Below, in pieces: positions 26,488 through 35,733 of a DNA stretch of 64,000 bases. The stretch is from an uncultured Sphingobacteriales bacterium. Its GTDB lineage: Bacteria > Bacteroidota > Bacteroidia > Chitinophagales > Chitinophagaceae. Position 1 is the stretch's first letter. Every line of letters begins with the position of its first letter. The DNA lies in assembly GCA_937991535.1 (NCBI GenBank), contig CALKHN010000028.1, positions 62,001 to 126,000 on the forward strand. The letters run 5' to 3'. A model generated the notes under the pieces. That model had not been told where the DNA came from and made no database searches. It saw only the letters and a list, made by a program, of their open reading frames with translations. A program made the translations under genes and the position numbers.

Positions 26488-28152
26488 ATGAAAGCATTTA
26501 CTTCCGGGTTGACCACCAGAATTTGGCTGATACTTATTTTGCCGGTATTAACCGGGTATTCGGCAATATGCCAGGGTTTCTCTCCCTCTACCAATGCGCG
26601 CCTCCAATTTGTTATTGATAGCTTTCAAAACAACCCCTCCAATCCTTATGTTGGTGGTTTATCCGTTGCCATAAACGTTGATGGGCTTGCCTCCTGGAAT
26701 GAAGCTACCGGGTATGCCGCCCGTCATGTGGATGGTCAAAACAACCTTTTGCCCGGTGGTACATCATTTACTACCAGTACGCTTTCCAGGATGTAAAGCG
26801 TAACCAAAACTTTTACTGCGGCACTGGTACTTGAATTGGCAAAGCAAGGGGCATTCGCCTTGGAAGATCCGGTAAGCAGGTTTCTGCCCTTGAACCTTAT
26901 TAACCCCGGATTGAACAGCAATGTTACCATACGCCAGTTGCTTGCCCACGAAAGCGGCTATTCAAATTATACAGATGAACTTCAATTACAAATCGCTGTT
27001 GCATACCAGCCCACACATGTGTGGACTCCTTTTGAAATGCTTAGTTTCGTTCACCAGATTAATGCGCCTGGTAATGAACGCAGCTACTCAAGTACCAACT
27101 ATATCACCCTTGGGGCTATTATTGAAGCCGCAACGGGAATACCGGTTGAACAGTATTTTCGAAAAAAATTCTTTGGTCCGCTTCATCTGAATTCCATGTT
27201 TCTTGGCGAAAGAGAACCTTTGTGGAATGGCGCCACACTGGCTTCTCCTCACGATAATCTTAGCCCCTTCAATCCCATCTTTCAACTCACCGGCCAACCA
27301 ACTTTTCCAGATACTTACACCAATGTTTCGGCTTTTCCATTTACCGGTATAGAATCCCTCGCTTTTACCGGCGGAGCCATTGTTAGCGATGCGAAGGACA
27401 TGGCCGAATGGGGCAATGCGTTGTTTGGGGGAAGAGCAACAAGCTATTCAACCATTCATACCATGATAAACGCTATTTCGCAGGTACCCGATGATGACGG
27501 TGATTTTTGGGGTTACGGCATTTTCAGAACCACCAGGATCAGTGCAACGGATATTTTTATAGGCCACGACGGGCGGGCTCCCGGTTATCGCTCTGTAATG
27601 TTTTACCAGCCTGATAAAAAAATGACGATAGCCATTCTTACCAATTATTACGGGGCTAACCTCTACGATGTTGCCAAAGCACTGTATGAATCATTACCGG
27701 AGTTTACCTGCGGCAATAAAAACAGAAAGGAGGATAAAATAATAGTTTGCTTTAACAATCACAGCTTATGTACAGACCGCAAAGCAGCAGCGGTTCATAT
27801 TCAAAAGGGTGCGTGGCTTGGCGGATGCGAAAAGTCAGGAGCAAACCCGGCCTTTAAATCAACAATAAAACCAATGGAGCCGGTAACAGGTAAAGCGGGA
27901 ATGAAAGTATTTCCAAACCCTGCTGCCAATCACACAACGATATCCTTCAGGCCGGCAAAATCAGGCCAGGTTAGCGCTGCGCTTTACGACCTTAATGGAA
28001 AATATGTTTTACCAATTTTAAAAGGATACGCCGAAAAAAACATATTGCAACAAGTGGAAATAAACACTGCAACCCTGCCTGCAGGAACATATATCGTTCG
28101 CCTGCAAATGCAGGAAAAGATACAACAGCAAAGACTTGTGCGAATAAGATAA
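26488..28152 (+). pseudogene. Serine beta-lactamase-like hydrolase with T9SS sorting domain, nonsense mutation
   Basis: A signal-peptide-bearing frame starts at 26488 and meets an in-frame TAA at 26794-26796. Reading on in the same frame gives SVTKTFTAALVLELAK, the catalytic Ser-x-x-Lys of class C beta-lactamase-like proteins, directly after the stop. Later motifs are also intact: YSSTNY near 27090 and GHDGRAPGYRS near 27562. The last 80 residues form a type A T9SS C-terminal domain (MKVFPNPAANHTTISF, LPAGTYIVRL). Without readthrough the product lacks its catalytic domain. A restart at 26836 would lack both the signal and the nucleophile. Confidence 0.88.
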
Positions 28153-28202
28153 TTCTAAAATTTCTGAAAACGAATAACCAGATATCCTTCAAATTATTCA
28201 AT

Positions 28203-28649
28203 ATGAACAAAGGATCTTTCATCTTCGTAACATTTCTTTTCCTGCTGGCTGCCGATGCTTCCGGCGTTAACTGAACGGATACATTACCCCTGGCAGATTC
28301 TGCCGCTGTTGGGCTCATGTATAAAAAGAAAGCGAAGACAGCGTTAGTAACAGGGGTCATTTTAAGCAGCGCCGGTGTAGTAGCGGCGGGTATAGGTATG
28401 GGGCTTACATTAGCAAGCATCAGCCATTTATTTGAATCAGATTACCAGAGTAAGGATTATGGAAGTCTCCCGGCAATATTAGGTTATGGCGGGCTGGCTT
28501 TGATAGCGGCAAGTGTTCCTTTGTATATCGTTTCAGGAAAGTATAAACGAAAAGCAAAAATGTATTTGAGATACCAAAAGCCGGCATTGCATCTCCCCGT
28601 TAGTGTAGTTAAAAGAGAAATATCTGCCGGGATCGTCATTAATTTCTGA
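28203..28649 (+). pseudogene. Small two-helix membrane protein, nonsense mutation
   Basis: The frame starts MNKGSFIFVTFLFLLAADAS, a signal-like leader, and has TGA at 28272-28274 after GVN. The same frame continues TDTLPLADSAAVGLMYKKKA and two hydrophobic stretches, ending KREISAGIVINF. TGA most simply derives from TGG (Trp). The restored product would be 148 residues. I recognise no named family; similar small two-helix proteins with a basic loop (KYKRKAKMY) are common in Bacteroidota. Confidence 0.7.
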
Positions 28650-28690
28650 AAGTCGTTTGGCGCCATCAGTCACCTTAAAAAATTCAGTTT

Positions 28691-29197
28691 ATGAAGCAAA
28701 TGATTCTTGTCCTTTTTCCTGGCATGCTTTCTTCAGCAATTTCCGCTCAAACTGATACGGTAAAAAATCAAAAACCTATTAACATTCGGATTTATACAAC
28801 AGATGGATATATAAAAATGTGATATTGGCAGGCCGCACCGACAGTATGATCTTAATATTCCAGGGTAGCAAAAAAGATTTTAAGAACCAACAAACGCTTC
28901 CCTTACAGGCATCCTCTATCAAAACATAACCATCATTAAAACCAGCAGAAAGGCAGGCTTTTTATGGGGATTGCTTATTGGAGGAAGTATTGGCTTGGCC
29001 CCGGCTTTAGCATTTGGCGAAGCTGGCGGTTACATATCAGTAGTTCTTTTTCCGTTGGCACTGGCGGCATTGTTTTTCCCTTTTCAGTGCCTGTACCATG
29101 GTTTTGCAAGGTGAACCAAGTCTCAATTGAACCGGAATATCTACGCCGGGGTTTTTCATGCGGCATCACATCGCACATAAATCGCTCTTTTGCATAG
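28691..29197 (+). pseudogene. Remnant of an exported membrane protein, several frameshifts
   Basis: Coding-like pieces occur in successive frames. The first is a signal peptide (MKQMILVLFPGMLSSAISAQ) with TDTVKNQKPINIRIYTTDGY. The second is NVILAGRTDSMILIFQGSKK. The third is a two-helix hydrophobic segment, KTSRKAGFLWGLLIGGSIGL and onward to FPLALAALFFPFQ. A last piece, VNQVSIEPEYL, is in a further frame. No single frame covers more than a third, so the gene is well decayed. Original family unknown. Confidence 0.6.
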
Positions 29198-29257
29198 TAT
29201 AATTCTGCGGCAAATACCTCCTTCGCTTATATCTTTATATTCCAATTCATTTGTCGC

Positions 29258-31870
29258 ATGAAATATTTGAAACTACCCTTTTTACTGCTTGCAGCATTTT
29301 CCATTTTTATATCCTGCAATCAATCCAAACCGGAAACACAAACCAATGATATCGCTTCTATTGGCATGAAATGGGAACTGGTAAGCAATTTCACCGACTC
29401 CGGCTATACTGCACGGATAAAGCTGTTCAATAAAAAAGAACAGCAGCTTACCGATAAAAACTGGGCATTGTTTTTTTCCATCGCTCCAAGTCCGGTTCTT
29501 CAGCCCGGCCAGCCCCAGCCCGCAAGGCTTGAACACCTCAATGGCGATTGGTATAAGTTATCTCCGAATGCCGGTTTTTCTTTACCAGCTGGCGACTCCG
29601 TTACTATTGATTATAAAGCAACCGGCGCCGTTATAAAGGAATCGGATGGCCCCCTGGGCATTTATATCGTTTTTTATAACGGAGATGGAAAAGAAGAACG
29701 CATTGCCAAAATAGAAGATTATACCCTTGTTCCATTTACAAGAAGAGAACAATTACTGCGCGGCACAGCCGACCTGGAAGCCCCGGCATCAGCAGCCAAA
29801 ACCTACCAGGAGAATGCCGGTTTATCAGTGCTGAAGCCGGATCAGCTTTTGCCCATCATTCCCACACCCGCACATTTTTCACAGGACAAAGGCAATTTTT
29901 TGCTGAACGGACAAGCCATTCGTTACGCTTCTTCGCTCAAAAACGAAGCGGATATATTATCAGCCAAACTAAAAGAAATTACAGGTAAGCACTTTGCCGT
30001 AAGCGAGAGCACCGGGGACAATAAAAGCATTTATTTATCGGTTGATCCTGCAGCCATTAAAGAGAAAAAGCCGGAATCCTACCGGTTAAGCATAAACGAA
30101 AACGGAATTGCCATTACGGGGGCGGATGCAGCAGGCGTGTTTTATGGCATTCAAAGTTTGCTGTCGCTTATACCCTCTTCTGTTTATCTCAATAAAAATG
30201 AGCCGGCTGTGGTTCCTTTTGTTAGCATTGACGATGCCCCCCGGTTTGGTTTCCGTAGTGTACACCTTGATGTGAGCCGCAATTTCCAGGAAAAAGAAAC
30301 CATCTTCAGGGTATTGGATGTGATGGCACAATACAAATTGAATCATTTTCTGCTGTATACTTCCGAAGATGAAGGCTGGCGGGTTGAAATTCCCAGCCTG
30401 CCCGAATTAACAGAAGTAGGCGCGCAACGCTCGCATGTAAGCAGTATGGATGCGCCTGCATTACATCCTGCTTATGGTTCGGGGCCGTTTGCCTACGACA
30501 AAGGACATTATGGCAGCGGATTTTATACCCGGAAAGATTTTATTGAAATATTGGAGTATGCTAAAAAACGTCATATAAAAGTTATACCTGAATTGAATTT
30601 TCCTGGGCATGCCCGCGCCGCCATTAAATCAATGGAAGCCCGTTACCAGCGCCTGATGAAGGAAGGCAAAGAAGCCGAAGCGAATGAGTACCGGTTGATT
30701 GATCCGGCCGACAAATCGGTATACCTGTCTGCGCAGATGTATAAAGACAATGTAGTGAATATAGCCCGGGAATCAACTTATCGCTTTTTTGAAAAGGTGG
30801 TGGATGAATTCTCAAAGATGTATGAAGAAGCAGGTTTAAAATTAGATGTATTTCATGCCGGCGGGGATGAGGTAGCCGAAGGCGCATGGACACAGTCGCC
30901 TGAAGCATTAGAGTTGCTCAGCAAGCATCCCGAAATAAAAGATCCTAAAAATCTTCAAACCTATTTCTTTCGTGAGCTTTTAAAACGAATGGAAAAAAGA
31001 AACCTGGAAGTACATGGCTGGGAAGAAGTTGCCCTTACAAAAGATGCCTCGGGCAAATATATTCCTAATCCTGAGTTTGCAAACAAAAAAGTAGTACCCT
31101 ATACATGGAACAACCTGTTTGATTATCCTGATCTTGCCTATCAACTGGCCAATGCGGGGTATAATGTGGTGCTTTGTAATGTATCAAACTTTTATTTTGA
31201 CCTGGCCTATAACAATGATCCTAAAGAACCAGGGTTGTACTGGGCCGGATTTATTGATACCAGGAACGCCTGGGCCTTTGCTCCTTTTAATATGTTCAAC
31301 ACCACCCTTAAAGGTTCCATGGGTAATGAACTGCACTGGGATGCACCTGCTGCTAAACTGCAAAATTTGAAACCGGAGGCCCGGAAAAATATTATTGGCG
31401 TTGAAGCCCAGCTTTGGAGTGAAACCATAAAGGGAAGAGATATGCTTGAATATTACATGCTCCCGAAATTAATAGGCTTTGCAGAAAGCGCCTGGTCGCC
31501 GGAAAGAAAATGGGAAACGCAGCCCAACCGCGCACAAAGAATAAAAAGTATGGAAACGGGATGGAATCAATTCGCCAATACCATTGCACAAAAAGAATTC
31601 GCCAGGCTGTCGCATACCAATGGTGGATACGCTTACCGGGTACCTCCTGCCGGGGTAATCGTCGAAAACGGACAAGTCAAAGCCAATGTAGCGCTTCCCG
31701 GTGTAAGCATCCATTATACCACTAACGGATCGGAACCTACCCTGCAATCGGCCACTTATGATGGGCCCATCCCGGCAATGGGTACTTTACAATTTAAAAC
31801 ATTTGATGTATCGGGCAAAGCCGGCAGAACAGTTGTACAGGAAGGCGCACAACCGCAAAAACTGAACTGA
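29258..31870 (+). CDS. Beta-N-acetylhexosaminidase, GH20 family lipoprotein
   Basis: The 870-residue protein has a lipobox leader (LLLAAFSIFISC, Cys20). Domains in order are an N-terminal carbohydrate-binding CHB_HEX-type domain (about 30-175), GH20b (about 185-325), the GH20 TIM barrel (about 330-750) and a small C-terminal beta domain (IHYTTNGSEPTLQSATYDG). The catalytic pair Asp537-Glu538 lies in FHAGGDEVAEG. The enzyme removes terminal GlcNAc or GalNAc from glycans by substrate-assisted catalysis. It stands alone on the plus strand, without SusC/SusD neighbours, so it is not part of a visible polysaccharide utilisation locus. Confidence 0.95.
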   Translation: MKYLKLPFLLLAAFSIFISCNQSKPETQTNDIASIGMKWELVSNFTDSGYTARIKLFNKKEQQLTDKNWALFFSIAPSPVLQPGQPQPARLEHLNGDWYKLSPNAGFSLPAGDSVTIDYKATGAVIKESDGPLGIYIVFYNGDGKEERIAKIEDYTLVPFTRREQLLRGTADLEAPASAAKTYQENAGLSVLKPDQLLPIIPTPAHFSQDKGNFLLNGQAIRYASSLKNEADILSAKLKEITGKHFAVSESTGDNKSIYLSVDPAAIKEKKPESYRLSINENGIAITGADAAGVFYGIQSLLSLIPSSVYLNKNEPAVVPFVSIDDAPRFGFRSVHLDVSRNFQEKETIFRVLDVMAQYKLNHFLLYTSEDEGWRVEIPSLPELTEVGAQRSHVSSMDAPALHPAYGSGPFAYDKGHYGSGFYTRKDFIEILEYAKKRHIKVIPELNFPGHARAAIKSMEARYQRLMKEGKEAEANEYRLIDPADKSVYLSAQMYKDNVVNIARESTYRFFEKVVDEFSKMYEEAGLKLDVFHAGGDEVAEGAWTQSPEALELLSKHPEIKDPKNLQTYFFRELLKRMEKRNLEVHGWEEVALTKDASGKYIPNPEFANKKVVPYTWNNLFDYPDLAYQLANAGYNVVLCNVSNFYFDLAYNNDPKEPGLYWAGFIDTRNAWAFAPFNMFNTTLKGSMGNELHWDAPAAKLQNLKPEARKNIIGVEAQLWSETIKGRDMLEYYMLPKLIGFAESAWSPERKWETQPNRAQRIKSMETGWNQFANTIAQKEFARLSHTNGGYAYRVPPAGVIVENGQVKANVALPGVSIHYTTNGSEPTLQSATYDGPIPAMGTLQFKTFDVSGKAGRTVVQEGAQPQKLN

Positions 31871-31894
31871 AACAAATGCATAAAGCCCGAAGAA

Positions 31895-31913
31895 TATAAA
31901 TCCGAGATCCGAA
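31895..31913. repeat. ATAAATCCGAGATCCGAAG, direct repeat copy 1
   Basis: This 19-base sequence recurs with two differences at 33575-33593, in the same orientation. The preceding bases are also similar (AAAGCCCGAAGAAT versus AAAGCCTAAAGCT). The two copies bracket the serine hydrolase gene. Confidence 0.6.
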
Positions 31914-31917
31914 GCCA

Positions 31918-31954
31918 CCCATTTCAAATCATAAATTTTCAAATCTCAAATCAA
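31918..31954. repeat. TTTCAAATC low-complexity tract after the serine hydrolase stop
   Basis: The tract reads CATTTCAAATCATAAATTTT then CAAATCTCAAATCAATT on the plus strand. On the coding strand of the serine hydrolase it is C-poor and starts directly at the stop codon. Similar TTTCAAATCTC units lie at 33783-33826. Confidence 0.5.
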
Positions 31955-33526
31955 TTATTCTTTCTTTATTTCTCTTATATCCAATTGCTGTATCAGTGCC
32001 GGGTTTTCGGGTGTGAGGGTAAAATAAATTTCAATATCCGCCTTTTCACCCTTCATCACAAAGCTGCCGCGCAATTGATTTTCAGGAACCAGTTCCGTAA
32101 CACGAATGATCTTTCCTGCTTTTTCAAATATGTCCTGTGCCTGCTTTTTTCGAACAGTCAAAGAATGGTCAGGGAAAAAATTGACAGCAAAGATTTTGCT
32201 TTCTTCAGCGCTGTTCCAGTCGGGTAGCAATTTCAGGAGTTCATCCTTTCGTTGCTGCAGTACAGGCGAAACCGGTAACCAACGGGGAGCAAGTTTAGCA
32301 CCGGCAATTAATGTATCGAGCACGGGCCAGTTCACGGCGCTCATGCGTGCATAGGTAAGATTGCCATATACAACAACGCCTATACCATACTCCGGCATGA
32401 TCACCCATTGGCTTCCAAATCCTGGCAACCCGCCTGTATGCCCTACAAATGCCCGCCCCTTGCAATCCCTGCTGATACGCAAGCCGTAACCATAGCTGTT
32501 TACCATGGCACAGGAGCGTCCACTGGGATAGGTAAACCCGTCATCTAAGTTATTAAACCGCCAGGCCTGCTGCATTTCACGAACCGAACTTCGTTTAACC
32601 GGACCCGTTTCCTTATCATCGCGCGGCGGCCATGCTGCTAACTGGAAAGCCAGGTATTTGCTAAAGTCCTCTACAGAAGTAATCAACCCGCCCATTGCGC
32701 CATACACCCCGTTGTGCAGCAATTCCTCTTCCTGCCAGTTGTTGTTCTGCCACCTGTAGCCATACGCCAGCAGTCTGGCAGGCGCTTTTGTATATTCCCA
32801 CACGGTATGACCCATACCCAATGGTTTTAAAATAGTATTGGTGATATATTCCTGGTAGGATTCCCCCGATACTTTAGCAATGATCTCTCCCAGCATGGCA
32901 TAACCCATATTGCTGTATTCATAAGCAACGCCTGGTACATTAGAAAAGGAGATGCCTTTTTTTAGCATCGCCATAAATGCATCATCCGTAATATCCAATT
33001 GCCTGTCGCCCCAGGGATTGTCTTCAGGAAAACCTGCGGAATGTGTGAGCAAATCCCGGACAGTAATGGATGGCGCATCGGTGGTTAACAGGCGTATATC
33101 ACTAAGCGCAGGAATATACAAACCCGCGGGGTCATCTAATTTGAGCCTGCCTTCATCGCGCAAACGGAGTATGGCCATTGCCGTGAAACTTTTTGACATG
33201 GAGGCAATCCGGAACAGTGATGTAGAGCCAACTGGTATTTTCTTAGCCAGGTCTGTATAACCGGCACTACCAGCATACAGCAACTGATCATCCACCACAA
33301 TTCCAAAAGCCATCCCGGGAAATTTTTTTTCAAGTGCATAATCCTTATACATTTTTTCAATGGCCGGAAGGAGCGCTTTAATTTTTTCAACTCTCGAAAC
33401 ATCTTTAAAACCCGGGGGATGATAAGTGGAAGCATTAGAAACTGGCGCCGGCTGTGCTTTTACCAATACGGAGGAAAAAAGCAAGAAAACCAACAGGCAT
33501 TGCTGTATCCGCGGGTTCGTATACAT
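31955..33526 (-). CDS. Serine hydrolase, class C beta-lactamase-like
   Basis: I choose the ATG at 33526 (MYTNPRIQQC), giving 523 residues with a signal peptide ending near LVKAQP. The active-site motifs are SMSK (Ser109, Lys112), YSN (Tyr204) and HTG (His363), the pattern of class C beta-lactamases, DD-peptidases and esterases. A C-terminal beta domain (about 400-523) follows the catalytic part. The substrate could be a cell-wall peptide, an ester or a beta-lactam and cannot be chosen from sequence. The gene stands alone and is bracketed by 19-base direct repeats. Confidence 0.92.
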   Translation of the reverse strand: MYTNPRIQQCLLVFLLFSSVLVKAQPAPVSNASTYHPPGFKDVSRVEKIKALLPAIEKMYKDYALEKKFPGMAFGIVVDDQLLYAGSAGYTDLAKKIPVGSTSLFRIASMSKSFTAMAILRLRDEGRLKLDDPAGLYIPALSDIRLLTTDAPSITVRDLLTHSAGFPEDNPWGDRQLDITDDAFMAMLKKGISFSNVPGVAYEYSNMGYAMLGEIIAKVSGESYQEYITNTILKPLGMGHTVWEYTKAPARLLAYGYRWQNNNWQEEELLHNGVYGAMGGLITSVEDFSKYLAFQLAAWPPRDDKETGPVKRSSVREMQQAWRFNNLDDGFTYPSGRSCAMVNSYGYGLRISRDCKGRAFVGHTGGLPGFGSQWVIMPEYGIGVVVYGNLTYARMSAVNWPVLDTLIAGAKLAPRWLPVSPVLQQRKDELLKLLPDWNSAEESKIFAVNFFPDHSLTVRKKQAQDIFEKAGKIIRVTELVPENQLRGSFVMKGEKADIEIYFTLTPENPALIQQLDIREIKKE

Positions 33527-33574
33527 AAGTTCAGTTTCAACTAATATACGTGATAAAATACAAAGCCTAAAGCT

Positions 33575-33593
33575 ATAAATCCGAAATCCGAGG
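33575..33593. repeat. ATAAATCCGAAATCCGAGG, direct repeat copy 2
   Basis: This is the partner of the repeat at 31895-31913, in the same orientation, 48 bases upstream of the serine hydrolase start. Confidence 0.6.
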
Positions 33594-33676
33594 TGAAGAA
33601 CCAAAGTTAGAAGGGAAAGAAGAGGAAAGAATCAAATAAGAAATAACAAGAAACCATTAAATTTCAAATCACTGCT

Positions 33677-33731
33677 GTGCGGAGTCTCCTGACTCCGCAC
33701 TTTCTATGTTCTCCGGAGACTTTAGGTCTCC
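33677..33731. repeat. Paired palindromes with TCCT and TTTAG loops
   Basis: The first hairpin is GTGCGGAGTC-TCCT-GACTCCGCAC (33677-33700), perfect over ten base pairs. The second is GGAGAC-TTTAG-GTCTCC (33715-33731). The arrangement of two hairpins close together resembles the elements at 13434 and 47342, though the arm sequences differ. It lies in the 326-base divergent region between the serine hydrolase and the phosphatase gene, which has no other gene. Confidence 0.7.
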
Positions 33732-33749
33732 AAATGGCATAACCAAGAT

Positions 33750-33784
33750 GCGGTCTGACCCTCCTCATGCCGGGTACCGACCGC
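33750..33784. repeat. GCGGTC...GACCGC stem-loop element, copy 2
   Basis: Arms GCGGTC (33750-33755) and GACCGC (33779-33784) enclose TGACCCTCCTCATGCCGGGT. It matches copies at 6041 and 48172 in the arms and in the CTGA/CTCC interior. It is followed by a G-poor TCTCCAATTTCAAATCTC tract up to about 33826. Confidence 0.6.
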
Positions 33785-33852
33785 TTCACATCTCCAATCT
33801 CCAATTTCAAATCTCAAATCCTAAAGTTTACCTTTGTCGCGATTTTTTAACT

Positions 33853-34320
33853 ATGAAGATATTAATGGTTTGCCTGGGCAATATTTGCCGGAGCCCGCTG
33901 GCGGAAGGCATTATGAAAAGTAAAATAGTACAGGCACGGCTGAACTGGCAGGTAGACAGCGCCGGCACCAACGGTTATCATGTGGGTGAAGCCCCGCACG
34001 GCCTGTCGCAAAAAGTAGCGCTTATGCATGGAATTGATATCAGCAAACAAAGGGCAAGAAACATTAACGGCAATGATTTTGACGAATTTGATATCATTTA
34101 TGCCATGGCCGAAGATGTGACAGATGAAATAAAATGGAGAACAGGGAAAAAATTCAATGCGGCAAAAGTGAAATTGCTGATGAACGAGGTATACCCCGGC
34201 CGTAATATGGATGTACCCGACCCCTGGTACGGAGCTGAGCCGGGTTATCACAAAGTATTTGACATGATTGACAAAGCATGTGATAAGATCATTGAGCATT
34301 ATGCCTTACCAACAAAATAA
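33853..34320 (+). CDS. Low-molecular-weight protein tyrosine phosphatase
   Basis: The start at 33853 (MKILMVCLGN) gives 155 residues; upstream in-frame sequence is repeat-derived. The P-loop is CLGNICR (Cys7 to Arg13) followed by SPLAEG, and the general acid lies in VPDPWYG near residue 119. This family hydrolyses phosphotyrosine, in bacteria often on kinases for capsule synthesis or on arginine phosphate. No tyrosine kinase is nearby. It is 24 bases upstream of hisS and probably cotranscribed with it. Confidence 0.95.
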   Translation: MKILMVCLGNICRSPLAEGIMKSKIVQARLNWQVDSAGTNGYHVGEAPHGLSQKVALMHGIDISKQRARNINGNDFDEFDIIYAMAEDVTDEIKWRTGKKFNAAKVKLLMNEVYPGRNMDVPDPWYGAEPGYHKVFDMIDKACDKIIEHYALPTK

Positions 34321-34344
34321 TTTCGCATTCAATATTATATCAGC

Positions 34345-35712
34345 ATGAGCAAACCCTCCATTCCACAGGGCACACGAGATTTTGGAGCCGATGTTGTAAG
34401 AAAAAGAAGCTATATCATCAATACCATTAAAAACGTATTTGAATTGTATGGCTTTGAACCATTGGAAACACCCGCTATGGAGAACTTAGATACATTAATG
34501 GGAAAGTATGGAGAGGAAGGAGATAAACTGATTTTTAAAATCCTGAACAACGGACTGAGTGATCCTAAAAACACAGATAAAGCTAAAATGGCTTTTGAAA
34601 ACGTATTGCAGGGAAAGAATGATAAGAACTTAACTGAAAGGGCTTTAAAATATGATCTCACCATTCCTTTTGCCCGTTATGTAGCAATGAATCACGGACA
34701 ACTCACGTTTCCGTTTAAACGCTACCAGGTGCAGCCGGTTTGGCGGGCCGATCGTCCGCAAAAAGGAAGGTACCGCGAATTTTATCAATGTGATGCCGAT
34801 GTGGTGGGCAGCACTTCGTTATTAAATGAAGTGGAACTTGCAAATATCTACTCCACGGTATTTCAAAAATTAAATATGGATGTTGATATTAAGATCAACA
34901 GCAGGAAAATATTATCGGCGCTGGCCGAATTGTGTGGCGGTACAGATAAATTAACGGATATCACCATTGCCATTGATAAATTAGACAAGACAGGGATTGA
35001 AAAAGTGAAGGAAGAATTATTGCAAAGAGGGCTGAGCGAGAACCAGGTTATTGTTATTAGCCAGTACTTAGCTATTGATGGCGTTAACACGGAAAAGCTC
35101 AATAAAATAAAAGCGTTGATTGGCACGACTGTTATGGGTGTAAAAGGCATAGAAGAACTTGAGTATATTTTAAATTACCAACCGCCTGCAAATAGCGCAC
35201 AACAACTCAGTATTGACTTTACACTGGCCCGCGGGCTGAATTATTATACAGGGATCATTTTTGAAGTGAAAGCAAAAAACGTTCAAATGGGCAGCATCGG
35301 CGGAGGTGGCCGCTATGATGACCTTACCGGTTTGTTCGGCGTTCCCAATATTCCTGGTGTGGGTATTTCATTTGGCGTAGACCGGATATATGATGTAATG
35401 GAAGAGCTGAAGCTGTTTCCGCCGGAAGTGCACAGCGGAACACAGGTGCTGTTTTTCAATCTTGGCGATGCAGAAAGTAAAATAGCATTCTCTTTGATGC
35501 AGCAACTGCGGGATAAAGGCTTACGCTGCGAATTGTACCATGAACAATCGAAATTCGATAAACAGTTTAAATATGCTGAACGGAAGCAAATCGCTTATGC
35601 TGTAATGATCGGCAGCCGTGAACTGGAAAACAATACCTGCATTATAAAAAAACTGGGAACCGGGGAACAATCTGCTGTAGGCTTACCCGATCTCATCCGC
35701 TATTCTTTTTAA
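34345..35712 (+). CDS. hisS: Histidine-tRNA ligase
   Basis: The 455-residue class II aminoacyl-tRNA synthetase charges tRNA-His. Visible motifs are GTRDF (motif 1 region), LKYDLTIPFARYVA, motif 2 WRADRPQKGRYREFYQCDAD, the histidine signature LARGLNYYTG and GGGGRYDDLTGLFG, and motif 3 PGVGISFGVDR. The C-terminal anticodon-binding domain spans about 360-455. It follows the phosphatase gene by 24 bases and converges with an MFS gene with 21 bases between stops. No T-box leader is visible. Confidence 0.97.
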   Translation: MSKPSIPQGTRDFGADVVRKRSYIINTIKNVFELYGFEPLETPAMENLDTLMGKYGEEGDKLIFKILNNGLSDPKNTDKAKMAFENVLQGKNDKNLTERALKYDLTIPFARYVAMNHGQLTFPFKRYQVQPVWRADRPQKGRYREFYQCDADVVGSTSLLNEVELANIYSTVFQKLNMDVDIKINSRKILSALAELCGGTDKLTDITIAIDKLDKTGIEKVKEELLQRGLSENQVIVISQYLAIDGVNTEKLNKIKALIGTTVMGVKGIEELEYILNYQPPANSAQQLSIDFTLARGLNYYTGIIFEVKAKNVQMGSIGGGGRYDDLTGLFGVPNIPGVGISFGVDRIYDVMEELKLFPPEVHSGTQVLFFNLGDAESKIAFSLMQQLRDKGLRCELYHEQSKFDKQFKYAERKQIAYAVMIGSRELENNTCIIKKLGTGEQSAVGLPDLIRYSF

Positions 35713-35733
35713 TCATCCTTTCCCGTTTGCGTT

